A model generated the notes under the pieces. That model was not told where the DNA came from, did no database searches, and saw nothing but the letters and a program-made list of their open reading frames with translations. From Calditrichota bacterium (GTDB lineage Bacteria > Calditrichota > Calditrichia > Calditrichales > Calditrichaceae), in the NCBI GenBank assembly GCA_024278755.1, contig JAJRSO010000063.1, positions 62,001-126,000 of the forward strand: a stretch of DNA of 64,000 bases. The letters run 5' to 3'. Each line of letters starts with the position of its first letter. Positions within the stretch are counted from its first letter, which is position 1. Shown here in pieces: positions 7,965-18,100 of this stretch. The position numbers and the translations under genes are program-made.

Positions 7965-10646
7965 TTATTTATTCTTTTCACGGATGGCTTCCTGAGCGGC
8001 AGCCAGTCTGGCAATTGGTACGCGGAATGGTGAGCAGCTCACATAATTCATCCCTGTGCGATGACAAAAACCCACCGATCGTGGGTCGCCGCCATGTTCG
8101 CCGCAAATACCGATTTTTAAATCGGGTTTTGTGGCCCGTCCTTTTTGAACAGCCATTTCCACTAAAACGCCAACACCGCTCTGGTCCAGAGTCTGAAACG
8201 GATCGTCCGGTAAAATGCCCTTTTCATCATATTCCTTTAAGAAACTACCGGCGTCGTCGCGGCTGTACCCGAAAGTCATCTGTGTCAAATCATTGGTTCC
8301 GAAGGAAAAGAACTGCGCCTCTTCGGCCACTTCGTTTGCCGTTATGGCCGCCCGCGGAATTTCGATCATGGTGCCCACAAGATAATCGACTTTTACGCCC
8401 ATTTCTTTCTGAACTAATTCTGCGGTACGTACCACCACTTCTTTTTGATGGACAAACTCCGCCTTGGTTCCGATTAACGGAATCATGATTTCCGGTTTAA
8501 CATTAACACCTTCTTTGGTTAACTGACAGGCGGCTTCCAAAATGGCGCGGGCCTGCATTTCCGTAATTTCCGGATAGGTAATTCCCAAACGGCAGCCACG
8601 GTGTCCTAGCATGGGATTAAACTCATGCAAAGCCTCAACCTTGGCTTTAACCGCTTCAACACTAATCCCCATTTCTTCGGCCATGATTTTTTGATTCGCG
8701 TCGTCATTGGGTAAAAATTCATGCAAGGGTGGGTCTAGTGTGCGGATAGTTACCGGCAAATCGTGCATGGCTTTCAGAATCCCGTAAAAATCATCCCGCT
8801 GGTAGGGCAATAATTTTTCCAGGGCTTTCTGACGGCCTTTTAGGTCATCGGCCAAAATCATTTCGCGAACGGCTTTAATACGGTCGCCCTCAAAAAACAT
8901 ATGCTCCGTACGGCATAGGCCGATGCCTTCCGCACCAAAATCACGGGCATTTTGTGCATCATACGGCGTATCGGCATTGGTGCGAACATTCAGTTTACGC
9001 AGATCATCCGCCCAGCCCATTAAGGTTCCGAAATTACCGGTCAGTTCCGCTTTTACCGTCGGAACTTTTCCGCTGATTACTTCCCCTTTGGAACCGTCCA
9101 GCGAAATCCAGTCGCCTTCTTTAAAAACCCGATCCCCAACCGTGATGGTTTTACTCTTGTAGTCAATCGTTAAAGCGCCGCACCCGGCCACACAACAGGT
9201 GCCCATGCCCCGGGCTACCACCGCCGCATGTGAGGTCATTCCGCCGCGCTGGGTTAAAATTCCGTTGGCCACATTCATACCGCCAATGTCTTCGGGAGAG
9301 GTTTCGATACGCACTAAAATGACCTGCTCGCCACGTGCTGCCCATTCTTCCGCTTCATCGGCATGAAAAATAATACGGCCGGTGGCAGCGCCCGGAGAAG
9401 CCGGAAGGCCGGTAGCAAATACGTCGCGCGCTGCCTTGGGATCGAACATGGGATGCAGAACCTGATCTAACTGCTCCGGTTCGATACGCATAACGGCTGT
9501 TTCTTCATCAATCATACCTTCCTGCACCATTTCTACTGCGATACGAATGGCGGCGGTGGAAGTACGCTTTCCGGTACGTGTCTGGAGCATCCACAATTTG
9601 CCATTCTGGATGGTAAATTCGATGTCCTGCATATCTTTGTAATGGTCTTCCAGTTTTCTATAAATAGCTTCCAAATCGGCATAAGGCTGAGGCATGGCTT
9701 CTTCCAGGGTTACCTGCGAAGGGTCTTTACGGGTAGCGCTGTTAACCGGCTGCGGCGTACGGATACCGGCAACCACATCTTCGCCCTGGGCATTAACCAG
9801 ATATTCACCGTAAAATACTTTTTCACCGGTGGCCGGGTCACGGGTAAACGCCACGCCGGTGGCACAATCGTCGCCCATGTTCCCATAAACCATGGCCTGA
9901 ACATTTACGGCAGTGCCCCAGTCGGCGGGAATATTGTTTAGCTTGCGGTAGGTAATGGCTCGCTGGTTATTCCAAGAACTGAAAACCGCGCTGATGGCGC
10001 CCCAAAGTTGTTCGGCAGGGTCGGTGGGAAAATCATGACCGGTTCGCTTTTTAATTTCCGCTTTGAACATGGCGGCAATATTTTTTAAATCTTCGGCCGT
10101 TAATTCGGTATCGTCTTTAACGCCGCGTTCCTTTTTTACCGAATCCATAATAATTTCAAACGGGTCCTCTTCCTCTTTGGATTCCGGCTTCATTCCCAAC
10201 ACCACATCGCCGTACATCTGAATGAATCGGCGGTACGAATCCCAGCCAAAACGCGGGTTGCCGCTTTTTTTAATAATTCCTTCAACGGTTGCGTCGTTTA
10301 AGCCAAGATTGAGCACCGTGTCCATCATACCGGGCATGGATGCCGGCGCGCCGGAGCGTACGGAAACGAGTAGCGGATTATCCGCATCGCCGAATTTATT
10401 CCCCATAATTTTTTCGATGGATTTCATTCCTTCTTCCACCTGTTCCAAAACCGCATCGTTGTAGGTACCGTTATTTTCAAAATAGTCCGAGCAGACGTCT
10501 GTGGAAATTGTAAAACCGGCCGGAACAGGAATTCCCAGTCCGGACATTTCAGCCAGATTGGCGCCTTTACCACCCAAAAGGGTTTTCATATCGGCATTAC
10601 CTTCCGCCTTGCCGTCACCGAATTTATATACATATTGTTTTGCCAT
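7965..10646 (-). CDS. ppdK: Pyruvate, phosphate dikinase
   Basis: An 893-residue enzyme of full family length that interconverts pyruvate + ATP + Pi and PEP + AMP + PPi. Domains in order are an N-terminal ATP-grasp domain ([16 protein letters not shown]..., [12 protein letters not shown]), the swivelling phospho-histidine domain with [15 protein letters not shown] (His near 473), and the C-terminal PEP/pyruvate TIM barrel with [27 protein letters not shown] and the catalytic Cys in [10 protein letters not shown] (near 848). The start is the ATG complementary to 10644-10646, with GGAGG just upstream; a start 17 codons earlier has no such support. It is monocistronic, with its own promoter and tandem terminators. 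Confidence 0.97.
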   Translation of the reverse strand: MAKQYVYKFGDGKAEGNADMKTLLGGKGANLAEMSGLGIPVPAGFTISTDVCSDYFENNGTYNDAVLEQVEEGMKSIEKIMGNKFGDADNPLLVSVRSGAPASMPGMMDTVLNLGLNDATVEGIIKKSGNPRFGWDSYRRFIQMYGDVVLGMKPESKEEEDPFEIIMDSVKKERGVKDDTELTAEDLKNIAAMFKAEIKKRTGHDFPTDPAEQLWGAISAVFSSWNNQRAITYRKLNNIPADWGTAVNVQAMVYGNMGDDCATGVAFTRDPATGEKVFYGEYLVNAQGEDVVAGIRTPQPVNSATRKDPSQVTLEEAMPQPYADLEAIYRKLEDHYKDMQDIEFTIQNGKLWMLQTRTGKRTSTAAIRIAVEMVQEGMIDEETAVMRIEPEQLDQVLHPMFDPKAARDVFATGLPASPGAATGRIIFHADEAEEWAARGEQVILVRIETSPEDIGGMNVANGILTQRGGMTSHAAVVARGMGTCCVAGCGALTIDYKSKTITVGDRVFKEGDWISLDGSKGEVISGKVPTVKAELTGNFGTLMGWADDLRKLNVRTNADTPYDAQNARDFGAEGIGLCRTEHMFFEGDRIKAVREMILADDLKGRQKALEKLLPYQRDDFYGILKAMHDLPVTIRTLDPPLHEFLPNDDANQKIMAEEMGISVEAVKAKVEALHEFNPMLGHRGCRLGITYPEITEMQARAILEAACQLTKEGVNVKPEIMIPLIGTKAEFVHQKEVVVRTAELVQKEMGVKVDYLVGTMIEIPRAAITANEVAEEAQFFSFGTNDLTQMTFGYSRDDAGSFLKEYDEKGILPDDPFQTLDQSGVGVLVEMAVQKGRATKPDLKIGICGEHGGDPRSVGFCHRTGMNYVSCSPFRVPIARLAAAQEAIREKNK

Positions 10647-10714
10647 TAGGCCTCCGTTATTTAGGTTTCTATTTTTAATACTTATCCTTACATCCATTCT
10701 TATTATAGAAACTT

Positions 10715-10744
10715 AATATAGAAAATTTGCTTTTAGTAAGTCAA
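10715..10744 (-). promoter_or_regulatory. Promoter of ppdK
   Basis: Minus-strand TTGACT (complement of 10739-10744) and TATATT (complement of 10715-10720) are 18 bp apart. This gives a leader of about 60 nt before the ppdK start. Confidence 0.6.
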
Positions 10745-11463
10745 GATTTTTGAAATGAAATACCACATCCGCCCTAAATAAAAATCTTATGAATTCAGTC
10801 ATAACACATCCCTCCCGGTAAACGCCTTTTGAAAATTTTTTTGCCGTGGATTTAAGCGGTTTAAAACGAATAAAAAGAAACCAAAAACGCTAAAAAACTC
10901 ATATTCGGGTTTTTTTATTTTTCCCAGTGGGTCCGGTGTTACCAATGGTTAAAAAATTTTTCTGCAATACCCGGCAGGAGGGTTAGAAGAGTGTTTTAAG
11001 TTATCCCTTATTATGATTAGAATGTTTTACAACTCCTCCTTGCATTCCGGTTTATCAGGAATAGCCTCTTTTTTTTCAGGTTGTTACAACAAAAAAAATA
11101 GCCGCGAAAGAGCGCAAATTAACGCGCATCAATTTAGACAAATAAAATACCGAGCATGAAAGAGGTAATTAATATTCATCTGCAGTTAAAAAAGAAACGT
11201 CAACAAGGGCGTTAAGAAGGGATCACTGTTTTTCCGCTATCATTATTCTGTTAAAATACAACGTCATTATTATTAAGGACAGCGATGGAATATGGTATTT
11301 ACGATTGTGGTATTCTTAAACAGGATTGCCTTTTATCCCGTGCTATAAATGCATTACAAATTTTCATTACCGTTTCTGTGGTTTTCACTAGCCTGCAACA
11401 CTCCCTTTCTTTCCATAAAATCTTTTTTACCAATACTACATCATATTCCGCCGAAAGAATCTA
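10745..11463. other. Long intergenic region without a supported gene
   Basis: This 719-bp stretch lies between the divergent ppdK and feo promoters. It is AT-rich and contains A/T-only runs such as AAAAAAC...GGTTTTTTT near 10890-10915. No RNA gene, repeat array or conserved frame was recognised. One 60-codon frame at 11285-11467 has AAGGA in front of its ATG and a hydrophobic stretch, but it ends where the feo promoter begins and I see no other support for it. Confidence 0.4.
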
Positions 11464-11492
11464 TTGACAGCCCCTAAAAGTTTTACTAAATT
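11464..11492 (+). promoter_or_regulatory. Promoter of the feoAB operon
   Basis: A perfect TTGACA (11464-11469) and TAAATT (11487-11492) are separated by 17 bp. The -10 region is embedded in an imperfect palindrome with arms AAGT...ACTT (about 11478-11499). This could be the operator of an iron-responsive repressor, though it does not match a Fur or DtxR consensus that I can name. Confidence 0.65.
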
Positions 11493-11577
11493 TACACTTG
11501 TTTTATATAGATAACAGGTGTGTCGTATGCATCGCAATCGGGGCAAAGGAATGGGTAAAAATACGAAGGAACGTAAG

Positions 11578-11826
11578 ATGCAGGAAATCAAACTGGCCGA
11601 TTTGAAACCCGGACAAGAAGCAACCATATGCAGTTTAACCGAACACAATTCCGGCAATGACCGGCTTCGGGAACTGGGTCTTATAGACGGTACACCGTTG
11701 CGTGTGATCAAATACGCACCGCTTGGCGATCCTATCGAAATTAAAGTGCGCGGTTTTTATCTCTCTCTTCGAAAATCAATGGCTCGCCAAATCCGTGTTC
11801 GTTTAAGAGGCAATATTGAAAACTGA
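11578..11826 (+). CDS. feoA: Ferrous iron transport protein A
   Basis: An 82-residue SH3-like protein (MQEIKLADLKPGQEATI..., GNDRLRELGLIDGTPLRVIKYAPLGDPIEIKVRGFYLSLRK). This is the complete FeoA pattern, with the conserved RLRELGL and GDPIEIKVRG elements. FeoA is a small cytosolic partner of FeoB in Fe(II) uptake. I chose the ATG at 11578, which has AAGGA seven bases upstream and gives normal family length. An ATG at 11527 has AGGTG in front and would add 17 basic residues, so it remains possible. The end overlaps feoB by 11 bp. Confidence 0.9.
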   Translation: MQEIKLADLKPGQEATICSLTEHNSGNDRLRELGLIDGTPLRVIKYAPLGDPIEIKVRGFYLSLRKSMARQIRVRLRGNIEN

Positions 11827-13957
11827 GCAACATACCGGCAAAATAAAAAAGGCGCCCCCCTGGGTAGCCATCGTCGGAAATCCGAATTGCGGAAAAACCG
11901 CTCTTTTTAACAGGCTTACCGGACTTCACCACAAAGTGGGTAATTATCCCGGCATCACAGTAGAAAAAAAATCAGGCCGGATTCGCAACAGCCGTATTAT
12001 TCTGCGCGATCTACCCGGCACATACAGTCTTAACTCCAAAAGCGTGGATGAAAAAATTGTCTCCGACATGGTTCAGAGCTGGCGCGATCCGAATAGCCGG
12101 CCGCGTGCCGTTATTGTTGTTGCAGACGCTACAAATCTTATTCGCAACACCTACCTGGCTCTTCAGATATTGGATTGGAATGTTCCTACCATCATCGTTT
12201 TAAATATGATTGATGAGGCGCGGAAGAAAAATATTTCTATCGATGCCAACGAATTACAACGGCGAACTAATGCATGGGCGGTTATCCCGGCATCGGCAAA
12301 ATACGGCCAAGGGATTAAAGAAATTATCGAAACGCTGGAGCGGATTCCGGATAACGTACTTCTTCCAAACCACCCGCCCCGGCTTGTGGAAATTGAAAAT
12401 TACAGCGAAGACATTGCGCCTCTTGAGCAATTTTTAGAAGTCAAAAAAGATTCGCTTAACCACCATCCGCGCATCGAAGCGCTACGCTTACTAAGTGATA
12501 GCGGATATATAAATTATCTTTCCAAATTTTTCTCTGCAAGCGAACTGCAAGCATTGCTGGATATTACCAAACAGGTAAAATCGGCTCTGACTGTAAAAAA
12601 CATTCCCTACCATAATCTCGAGCAGTCTTCCCGTTTTGCTTATATCGATTTGTACCTTGGCGACGTCTTTAAAAAAGATTCCGTTAGCCGGCGCAGTATG
12701 AGCGAAAGAGCTGATGCGATTTTAACCCATCCTGTATTTGGGCCGCTTGCTCTGTTACTGGTACTGGGATTTATTTTCAATGCCATTTTTAGCTGGGCAC
12801 AACTGCCCATGGAACTCATTCAGAGCGGAATCGACTGGACCTCTGCCCAGGCAGGCGCTGTTTTACCCGACGGTGTTTTTAAAAGTTTAATGACCCAGGG
12901 AATAATCGGAGGCGCGGGCACCATCCTGATATTTTTCCCGCAGATCATAATTTTAATTTTCTTTTTAAGCCTGCTCGAAGACAGCGGCTATATGGCCAGA
13001 ATGGCTTTTATGATGGATAAATTAATGGCTAAAATCGGTTTAAACGGCCGCTCTGTTTTACCGTTGCTCAGCGGATTTGCCTGTGCCATTCCCGCCGTAA
13101 TGTCCGCCCGCACCATCGAGAACAGGCGCGATCGCTTTGTTACCATTATGCTTATTCCATTAATGAGCTGCAGCGCCCGCCTACCGGTGTACACCATTTT
13201 AATTGCCGCTTTTGTACCGGCCGAATATATACTGGGTTTCATTCCCATGCAGGCGGCGGTTTTGATGGGGATCTATTTCCTGGGTATGTTTACCGCCATT
13301 TTTGCAGCCCTTGTTTTTAAAAAATTCTATCCATCCAAAAGCGTTCAGACCATGCTAATGGAACTACCGCCCTACCGGATGCCGTTAGCCCGTTCCCTGT
13401 GGTGGCAGATTTACGACAAGGGCAAGTCGTTTCTTACAACTGCAGGAAGCATTATTCTGGCCATCTCCATTGTGTTGTGGTTTTTAGCCAGTTACCCCCA
13501 ACAAAGCGACAGCAGGCAACAAACCTCGCGGGAACGAATAGAATATAGCTATGCCGGACAACTGGGCCATTTTATCGAACCGGCCGTCAAGCCATTGGGT
13601 TTCGACTGGAAAATAGGCGTTGGTTTAATCACCTCTTTTGCCGCCCGTGAAGTAATGGTTAGTACCCTTTCCACTCTGTACAATCTGGAAAATGATTCGG
13701 GGCAATCACAGTCGCTTATCGAAGCCATGCGCAAAGATCGCTATCCGGACGGCAGACCCGTTTTTACGGTACTATCGGTTTTATCTCTGATGGTATTTTT
13801 CGTTTTTGCGGCGCAGTGTATGGCTACTTTTGCCGTCATCAAAAAAGAGACCAACTCCTGGCGTTGGCCTTTGCTGATGACCGGATATATGACCGTTTTA
13901 GCGTATGTGAGCTGTTTGATTGTGTATCAGGGCGGACATTTATTAGGTTTTATTTAA
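11816..13957 (+). CDS. feoB: Ferrous iron transport protein B
   Basis: A 713-residue Fe(II) transporter of typical length. The N-terminal G-protein domain has G1 GNPNCGKT (21-28), G3 DLPGTY (65-70) and G4 NMID (130-133), followed by the SAK element. A helical guanine-dissociation-inhibitor-like spacer runs to about residue 285. The membrane domain follows, with two Gate-type halves containing GFACAIPAVMSARTI and the related GLITSFAAREVMVSTL, each with the conserved Cys/Glu-type region of the pore. The start is TTG at 11816, with AAGAGG five bases upstream, overlapping the end of feoA and so translationally coupled. Confidence 0.96.
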   Translation: MKTEQHTGKIKKAPPWVAIVGNPNCGKTALFNRLTGLHHKVGNYPGITVEKKSGRIRNSRIILRDLPGTYSLNSKSVDEKIVSDMVQSWRDPNSRPRAVIVVADATNLIRNTYLALQILDWNVPTIIVLNMIDEARKKNISIDANELQRRTNAWAVIPASAKYGQGIKEIIETLERIPDNVLLPNHPPRLVEIENYSEDIAPLEQFLEVKKDSLNHHPRIEALRLLSDSGYINYLSKFFSASELQALLDITKQVKSALTVKNIPYHNLEQSSRFAYIDLYLGDVFKKDSVSRRSMSERADAILTHPVFGPLALLLVLGFIFNAIFSWAQLPMELIQSGIDWTSAQAGAVLPDGVFKSLMTQGIIGGAGTILIFFPQIIILIFFLSLLEDSGYMARMAFMMDKLMAKIGLNGRSVLPLLSGFACAIPAVMSARTIENRRDRFVTIMLIPLMSCSARLPVYTILIAAFVPAEYILGFIPMQAAVLMGIYFLGMFTAIFAALVFKKFYPSKSVQTMLMELPPYRMPLARSLWWQIYDKGKSFLTTAGSIILAISIVLWFLASYPQQSDSRQQTSRERIEYSYAGQLGHFIEPAVKPLGFDWKIGVGLITSFAAREVMVSTLSTLYNLENDSGQSQSLIEAMRKDRYPDGRPVFTVLSVLSLMVFFVFAAQCMATFAVIKKETNSWRWPLLMTGYMTVLAYVSCLIVYQGGHLLGFI

Positions 13958-13969
13958 TCGGGGAAAAAT

Positions 13970-14113
13970 ATGATTGCTTTTCAGGAAAGCATTGTTTTAA
14001 TCATAACAACAGTAGCCGCAGGATATTCGTTTCGCTATTTGTATAAAAGCCTGACCCTTGGCGAAGTACCCACTCGGTGTGCAAAATGCGCTCTGATACA
14101 AAAAAAACAATAA
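13970..14113 (+). CDS. FeoB-associated small CxxC membrane protein
   Basis: A 47-residue frame starting 12 bp after feoB. It has GGGGA in front of its ATG and ends at TAA 14111-14113. The first 20 or so residues (MIAFQESIVLIITTVAAGYS) form one membrane helix. A short basic stretch and a CAKC motif (C37, C40) with a lysine-rich end follow. This matches the small FeoB-associated cysteine-rich membrane proteins found behind feoB in many bacteria, whose role (metal relay or redox) is not established. It was found by reading the interval directly, as it is too short for usual gene callers. Confidence 0.8.
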   Translation: MIAFQESIVLIITTVAAGYSFRYLYKSLTLGEVPTRCAKCALIQKKQ

Positions 14114-14204
14114 ACGAAAATGTCAATATTTTGCTAAGCAAATTCCACACTTATCATTTCCGTTACTATTCGAATTTATTTTTTTTTACATAATTATATA
14201 TAGC

Positions 14205-14218
14205 GTGACTTATGTCAC
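14205..14218. promoter_or_regulatory. CRP/FNR-type inverted repeat upstream of the NRPS/PKS cluster
   Basis: The perfect palindrome GTGACTTATGTCAC (arms GTGAC/GTCAC, 4-bp centre) lies 145 bp before the regulator start, in an AT-rich region. Its shape fits binding sites of the CRP/FNR superfamily. The regulator itself is unknown. Confidence 0.45.
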
Positions 14219-14267
14219 AATGGTATTTACGGCTTTTTTTTAACTACTGTCAGTACTTTTATGCATT

Positions 14268-14286
14268 GTGATTTTTCTGCAATCAC
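14268..14286. promoter_or_regulatory. Second inverted repeat before the cluster regulator
   Basis: GTGATT and AATCAC are separated by 7 bp, within TTGTGATTTTTCTGCAATCA. This could be a protein-binding dyad or a small RNA hairpin in the leader. A further pair, GGTAAA/TTTACC, follows at about 14297-14322. Confidence 0.35.
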
Positions 14287-14363
14287 CATCGCTATTGGTA
14301 AAATGTTTAGATTTTATTTACCCTTATTTTTTATCATAAACAACCATTTTTAGCGGAGGAAAC

Positions 14364-15104
14364 GTGTCCAATCTTTTGGTTACGCATAACGGAAGTTCAA
14401 CGGAATCGCTTCAGGACGAAACATTGTACCAGCTCGAGCACTGGAATATTCAGTATCTTGATCTTCGCTCCCACGGCCCCGCTTCCATTCGCTCGCAAAT
14501 TCAAAAGAACGAAATTTATTTTTTACTGGTTATGAAAGACGTCTCCGAAAACACTATTAACGATCTGAGTCTGCTACGCAAAACGTTTCCGCTTTTATCC
14601 ATTATTTACTACAATTCGCAAACCAAAGATCAGGAGTTCGCACAACTATACCTTGCGGGGATTGATTATTGCTTTATCGGGGATGCGCGGCAATTGAACA
14701 TGGTTAAAACTTTGCAAAAATTATGGAAAAATCATTGGCGCAGAATTCCTCAAGATCTACTTATTAATTCCGACTCTTCCGTATCTGAAAGAGTCAGCCG
14801 GATAAGCCAGTTTTTGGAACAAGCGCCCATCCAGAAATTAACCTCATACGAGCTGGCAAAACACCTGAATATTTCGGAGAGCCATTTTAGGTTGGAATTT
14901 AAAAAATACTTTCGTCAAAATTTTAGAGAGTTTAAACAGCGGTTGCTCTTTCATTACGAATCCATTTTACTTTTCGAAAAAAAATTAAAACCGAGAGAAG
15001 TGTTTAATATTCTGAATTATAAAAACCTGTCCGCTTTCAGCCGCTCTTTCAAAACACGGCACGGAAGTTCATGGCAGAAAATTGTGCGTCAATCGGCCGA
15101 ATAA
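14364..15104 (+). CDS. AraC-type transcriptional regulator with a degenerate receiver-like domain
   Basis: A 246-residue protein. Residues 145-246 form an AraC double helix-turn-helix domain: TSYELAKHLNISESHFRLEFKKYF is the first HTH, and REVFNILNYKNLSAFSRSFKTRHGSSWQ the second. Residues 1-120 have the secondary-structure rhythm of a receiver, and LAGIDYCFIGDARQL resembles its last conserved loop. However, the strand-3 region (FLLVMKDVSE) lacks the phospho-acceptor Asp, so it probably does not respond to phosphorylation. The start is GTG with GGAGGA directly in front. It ends 21 bp before megasynthase A with no terminator between, so it is likely co-transcribed and the pathway-specific regulator. 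Confidence 0.85.
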   Translation: MSNLLVTHNGSSTESLQDETLYQLEHWNIQYLDLRSHGPASIRSQIQKNEIYFLLVMKDVSENTINDLSLLRKTFPLLSIIYYNSQTKDQEFAQLYLAGIDYCFIGDARQLNMVKTLQKLWKNHWRRIPQDLLINSDSSVSERVSRISQFLEQAPIQKLTSYELAKHLNISESHFRLEFKKYFRQNFREFKQRLLFHYESILLFEKKLKPREVFNILNYKNLSAFSRSFKTRHGSSWQKIVRQSAE

Positions 15105-15125
15105 AACAATTTATTAAGGTGAACT

Positions 15126-18100
15126 ATGAATCGCAATCAAACGGATTATCACAACCCGCTTTTCAAACCGGAAACGCTGGTGGATTTACTACGCTGGCGG
15201 GCGGTTATCGAACCCGATAAAATCGCTTACACCTATATCAAAGACGGCGATAAAAAACAAACCTCATTAACTTACGGCGAATTAGATAAAAAAGCGCGTT
15301 CGGTTGCCTTGATGTTACAAAAAAAGGGCTTAACCGGGGAACGGGCTCTTTTACTTTACCCGCCGGGACTGGATTATATTGCCGGTTTTTTTGGCTGTCT
15401 TTATGCAGGCGTTACCGCGGTTCCCGCCTATCCGCCGGATCCCAACCGCCTGAACCGTTCGCTACCCCGACTGCAGGCTATTGTTAATGACGCCGGTGCG
15501 ACCGTTGCGCTTACGACAGACGCCATTCTGTACATGATTCGTATGCTGAAACTGGGTAGTAAACTAACCAATTCGCTTGAAAAAATCCCCTTTATGCGTA
15601 AGTTCCGCACATCGATGAAATATTTTTCATCCGATAAACGTGCCGTTGCCGAATCAACCGAACTGGGCGACCTGCAATGGATTTCCACCGATTCGACAAC
15701 AACCATAGCCTTTGAAGAATGGATTGCACCGTCCATTACGGCAGAAACAACGTCATTTTTACAATACACTTCAGGTTCCACCGGAAATCCGAAAGGCGTT
15801 ATTCTCTCGCACAGCAACCTGATGGCAAACTCGGAAATCATTAAAACAAGTCTGGGTTATAAAGCAAATACCGTCGGCGTTTTTTGGCTGCCTATTTATC
15901 ACGATATGGGACTTATCGGCGGCGTTTTACAACCGTTGTATTCCGGCTGTCCCAGTGTCTTTATGTCTCCCATCGCCTTCCTTCAGCGTCCTCTGCGCTG
16001 GTTAGAAGCCATCAGTCGTACCCCGGAGAATACGGTGATCAGTACCGCCGCGCCTAATTTTGCTTACGATATGTGCGTAAAAAAAGCGACGCCCGAATTT
16101 ATAAAGTCAATAGATTTAAGCCGCTGGGAGATGGCCTTATCCGGCGCGGAACCCGTACGCGCACAAACCATTGAACGTTTTTCTGAAACATTTCAACCGG
16201 CCGGTTTTAAAAAGTCTGCTTTTCTGCCGGCCTACGGTTTGGCGGAAGCCACCCTTTTTGTCAGCGGCGGATTTATAGACAAAGAGCCCATAATGACCAC
16301 GGTTGACAAAACGGCCTTGCAAAAAAACACGGTACTGGAAGTTCCAAAGGAGGATCCTGCCGCTCTGACCTTGGTCAGTTCCGGACACGGGCATCCCAAT
16401 CAGACGACGCTTATAGTAAATCCCGATACGTTTTTACCCTGCAAACAGGGTGAAATCGGTGAAATATGGGTAAAGGGTCCCAGCGTTTCTCTCGGTTATT
16501 ACGGACGAAAAGAGGCCACTAAAGAGACCTTTCAGAATTACCTCGCCGATACGGGCGACGGGCCATTTTTGCGCACCGGCGATTTGGGTTTTATGAAAAA
16601 TGACGAAATTTTTGTTGCCGGCCGCGTTAAGGATTTGATTATTATCCGCGGAACCAACCACTATCCGCAGGATATCGAATTAAGTGTCGAGCAGGCGCAT
16701 CCCGAAATTCGCCCCGGCTGCAGCGCCGCGCTTACGGTGGATATAAACAATAACGAAGAACTGGTAATCGTTTGCGAAATCCGCCATAATAAAAACCTAA
16801 ATTTCAATGAAATTATTCAGGCCATCCGCGAAGCGGTTACGGAAAACCACGATCTTCAAACGAAGGCAATTGTTCTTATTAAAGCGCGTACTATCCATAA
16901 AACATCCAGCGGTAAGATCATGCGTCAGGCCACCAGAGAGGATTTTCTTGCCGATAAGCTGGCCGTTGTCCAACGCTGGGACAGCGGTACAACCATAGAA
17001 GTTGCGCCTGCTGCCGCGCAAGAGAAAGCGCCCGCCGAAAGCGAAGAAAAAGAACAAGCCCGGCCTAAATCAGACAACCGCAAACGCCTTGAAGAATGGA
17101 TTGCCGGACAGCTTTCCGAAGCCCTCGGCGTTCCGGCAAACGAAATTGATGTCCGTCAGCCTTTTATCAGCTTCGGCCTGGATTCCGCGCAGGCCGTCGG
17201 CTTATCCGGCGATCTGGAAGATTTTCTGGATCGTCCCCTGTCGCCTACGTTGATTTGGGATTATCCCACTATCGAATCGCTGGCCCGACATCTCAGCGAA
17301 GAAGAAGCCGAATTTCCATCTGCTGCAGCAACCAAAATAAAACCGTCCCGGGAATACGAACCCATTGCCGTTATTGGGATAGGATCCCGATTTCCCGGTG
17401 CAAACAATACGGAAGAATTCTGGCAATTGCTTAAAAACGGGGTAGACGGTATCCGGGAAGTGCCTTCGGATCGCTGGGACGCAGAAAAATATTATGACCC
17501 AGATCCGGCCGTTCCGGGCAAAATGATTACTAAAGAGGGCGGGTTTTTAGAACACGCCGATTTATTCGACGCCGATTTTTGTGGTATTTCCCCTCGGGAA
17601 GCGGCGCATATTGATCCGCAACAGCGACTGCTCATGGAAGTAAGCTGGGAAGCTCTGGAAGACGCCGGCAAGCCGGCAAACACTTTGGCCGGCAGCCGGA
17701 CCGGCGTCTTTGTCGGTATCAGTTCGAACGACTACTCCCGGTTACAGCATGGCTCCATCGAAAGCCTAAATCCCTGGGCGGGAACGGGAAACGCCTTTAG
17801 CATTGCCGCTAACCGTTTATCCTATTTTTACGATTTCCGCGGCCCCAGTCTGGCCATGGATACAGCGTGTTCCTCCTCGCTGGTTTCCGTACATACCGCC
17901 TGTCAGAGTCTGCGCAACAGAGATTGCGATATGGCCCTTGCCGGCGGCGTAAACCTGATTTTATCTCCGGAAATCACCATCACCTTTTCGCAGGCACGCA
18001 TGATGGCCGCTAACGGACGTTGCAAAACGTTTGACGAAAGCGCCGACGGATACGGCCGCGGAGAAGGCGCCGGGATGGCAGTTTTAAAACGTCTTTCCGA

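Noticed and set aside
8015-8488. A 157-codon plus-strand frame opposite ppdK
   Set aside because: It lies fully antisense to a well-conserved enzyme and its translation is Arg/Pro-rich low-complexity sequence, as expected for a shadow frame.
10745-11463. A tRNA or structured RNA gene in the long gap
   Set aside because: No cloverleaf elements, no GGTTCGAATCC-type arm and no strong GC-rich stem were seen.
11285-11467. A 60-codon plus-strand frame with AAGGA before its ATG and a hydrophobic stretch
   Set aside because: It matches no family I know, ends right at the feo promoter, and the composition is that of AT-rich spacer. One ribosome-binding-like site is not enough.
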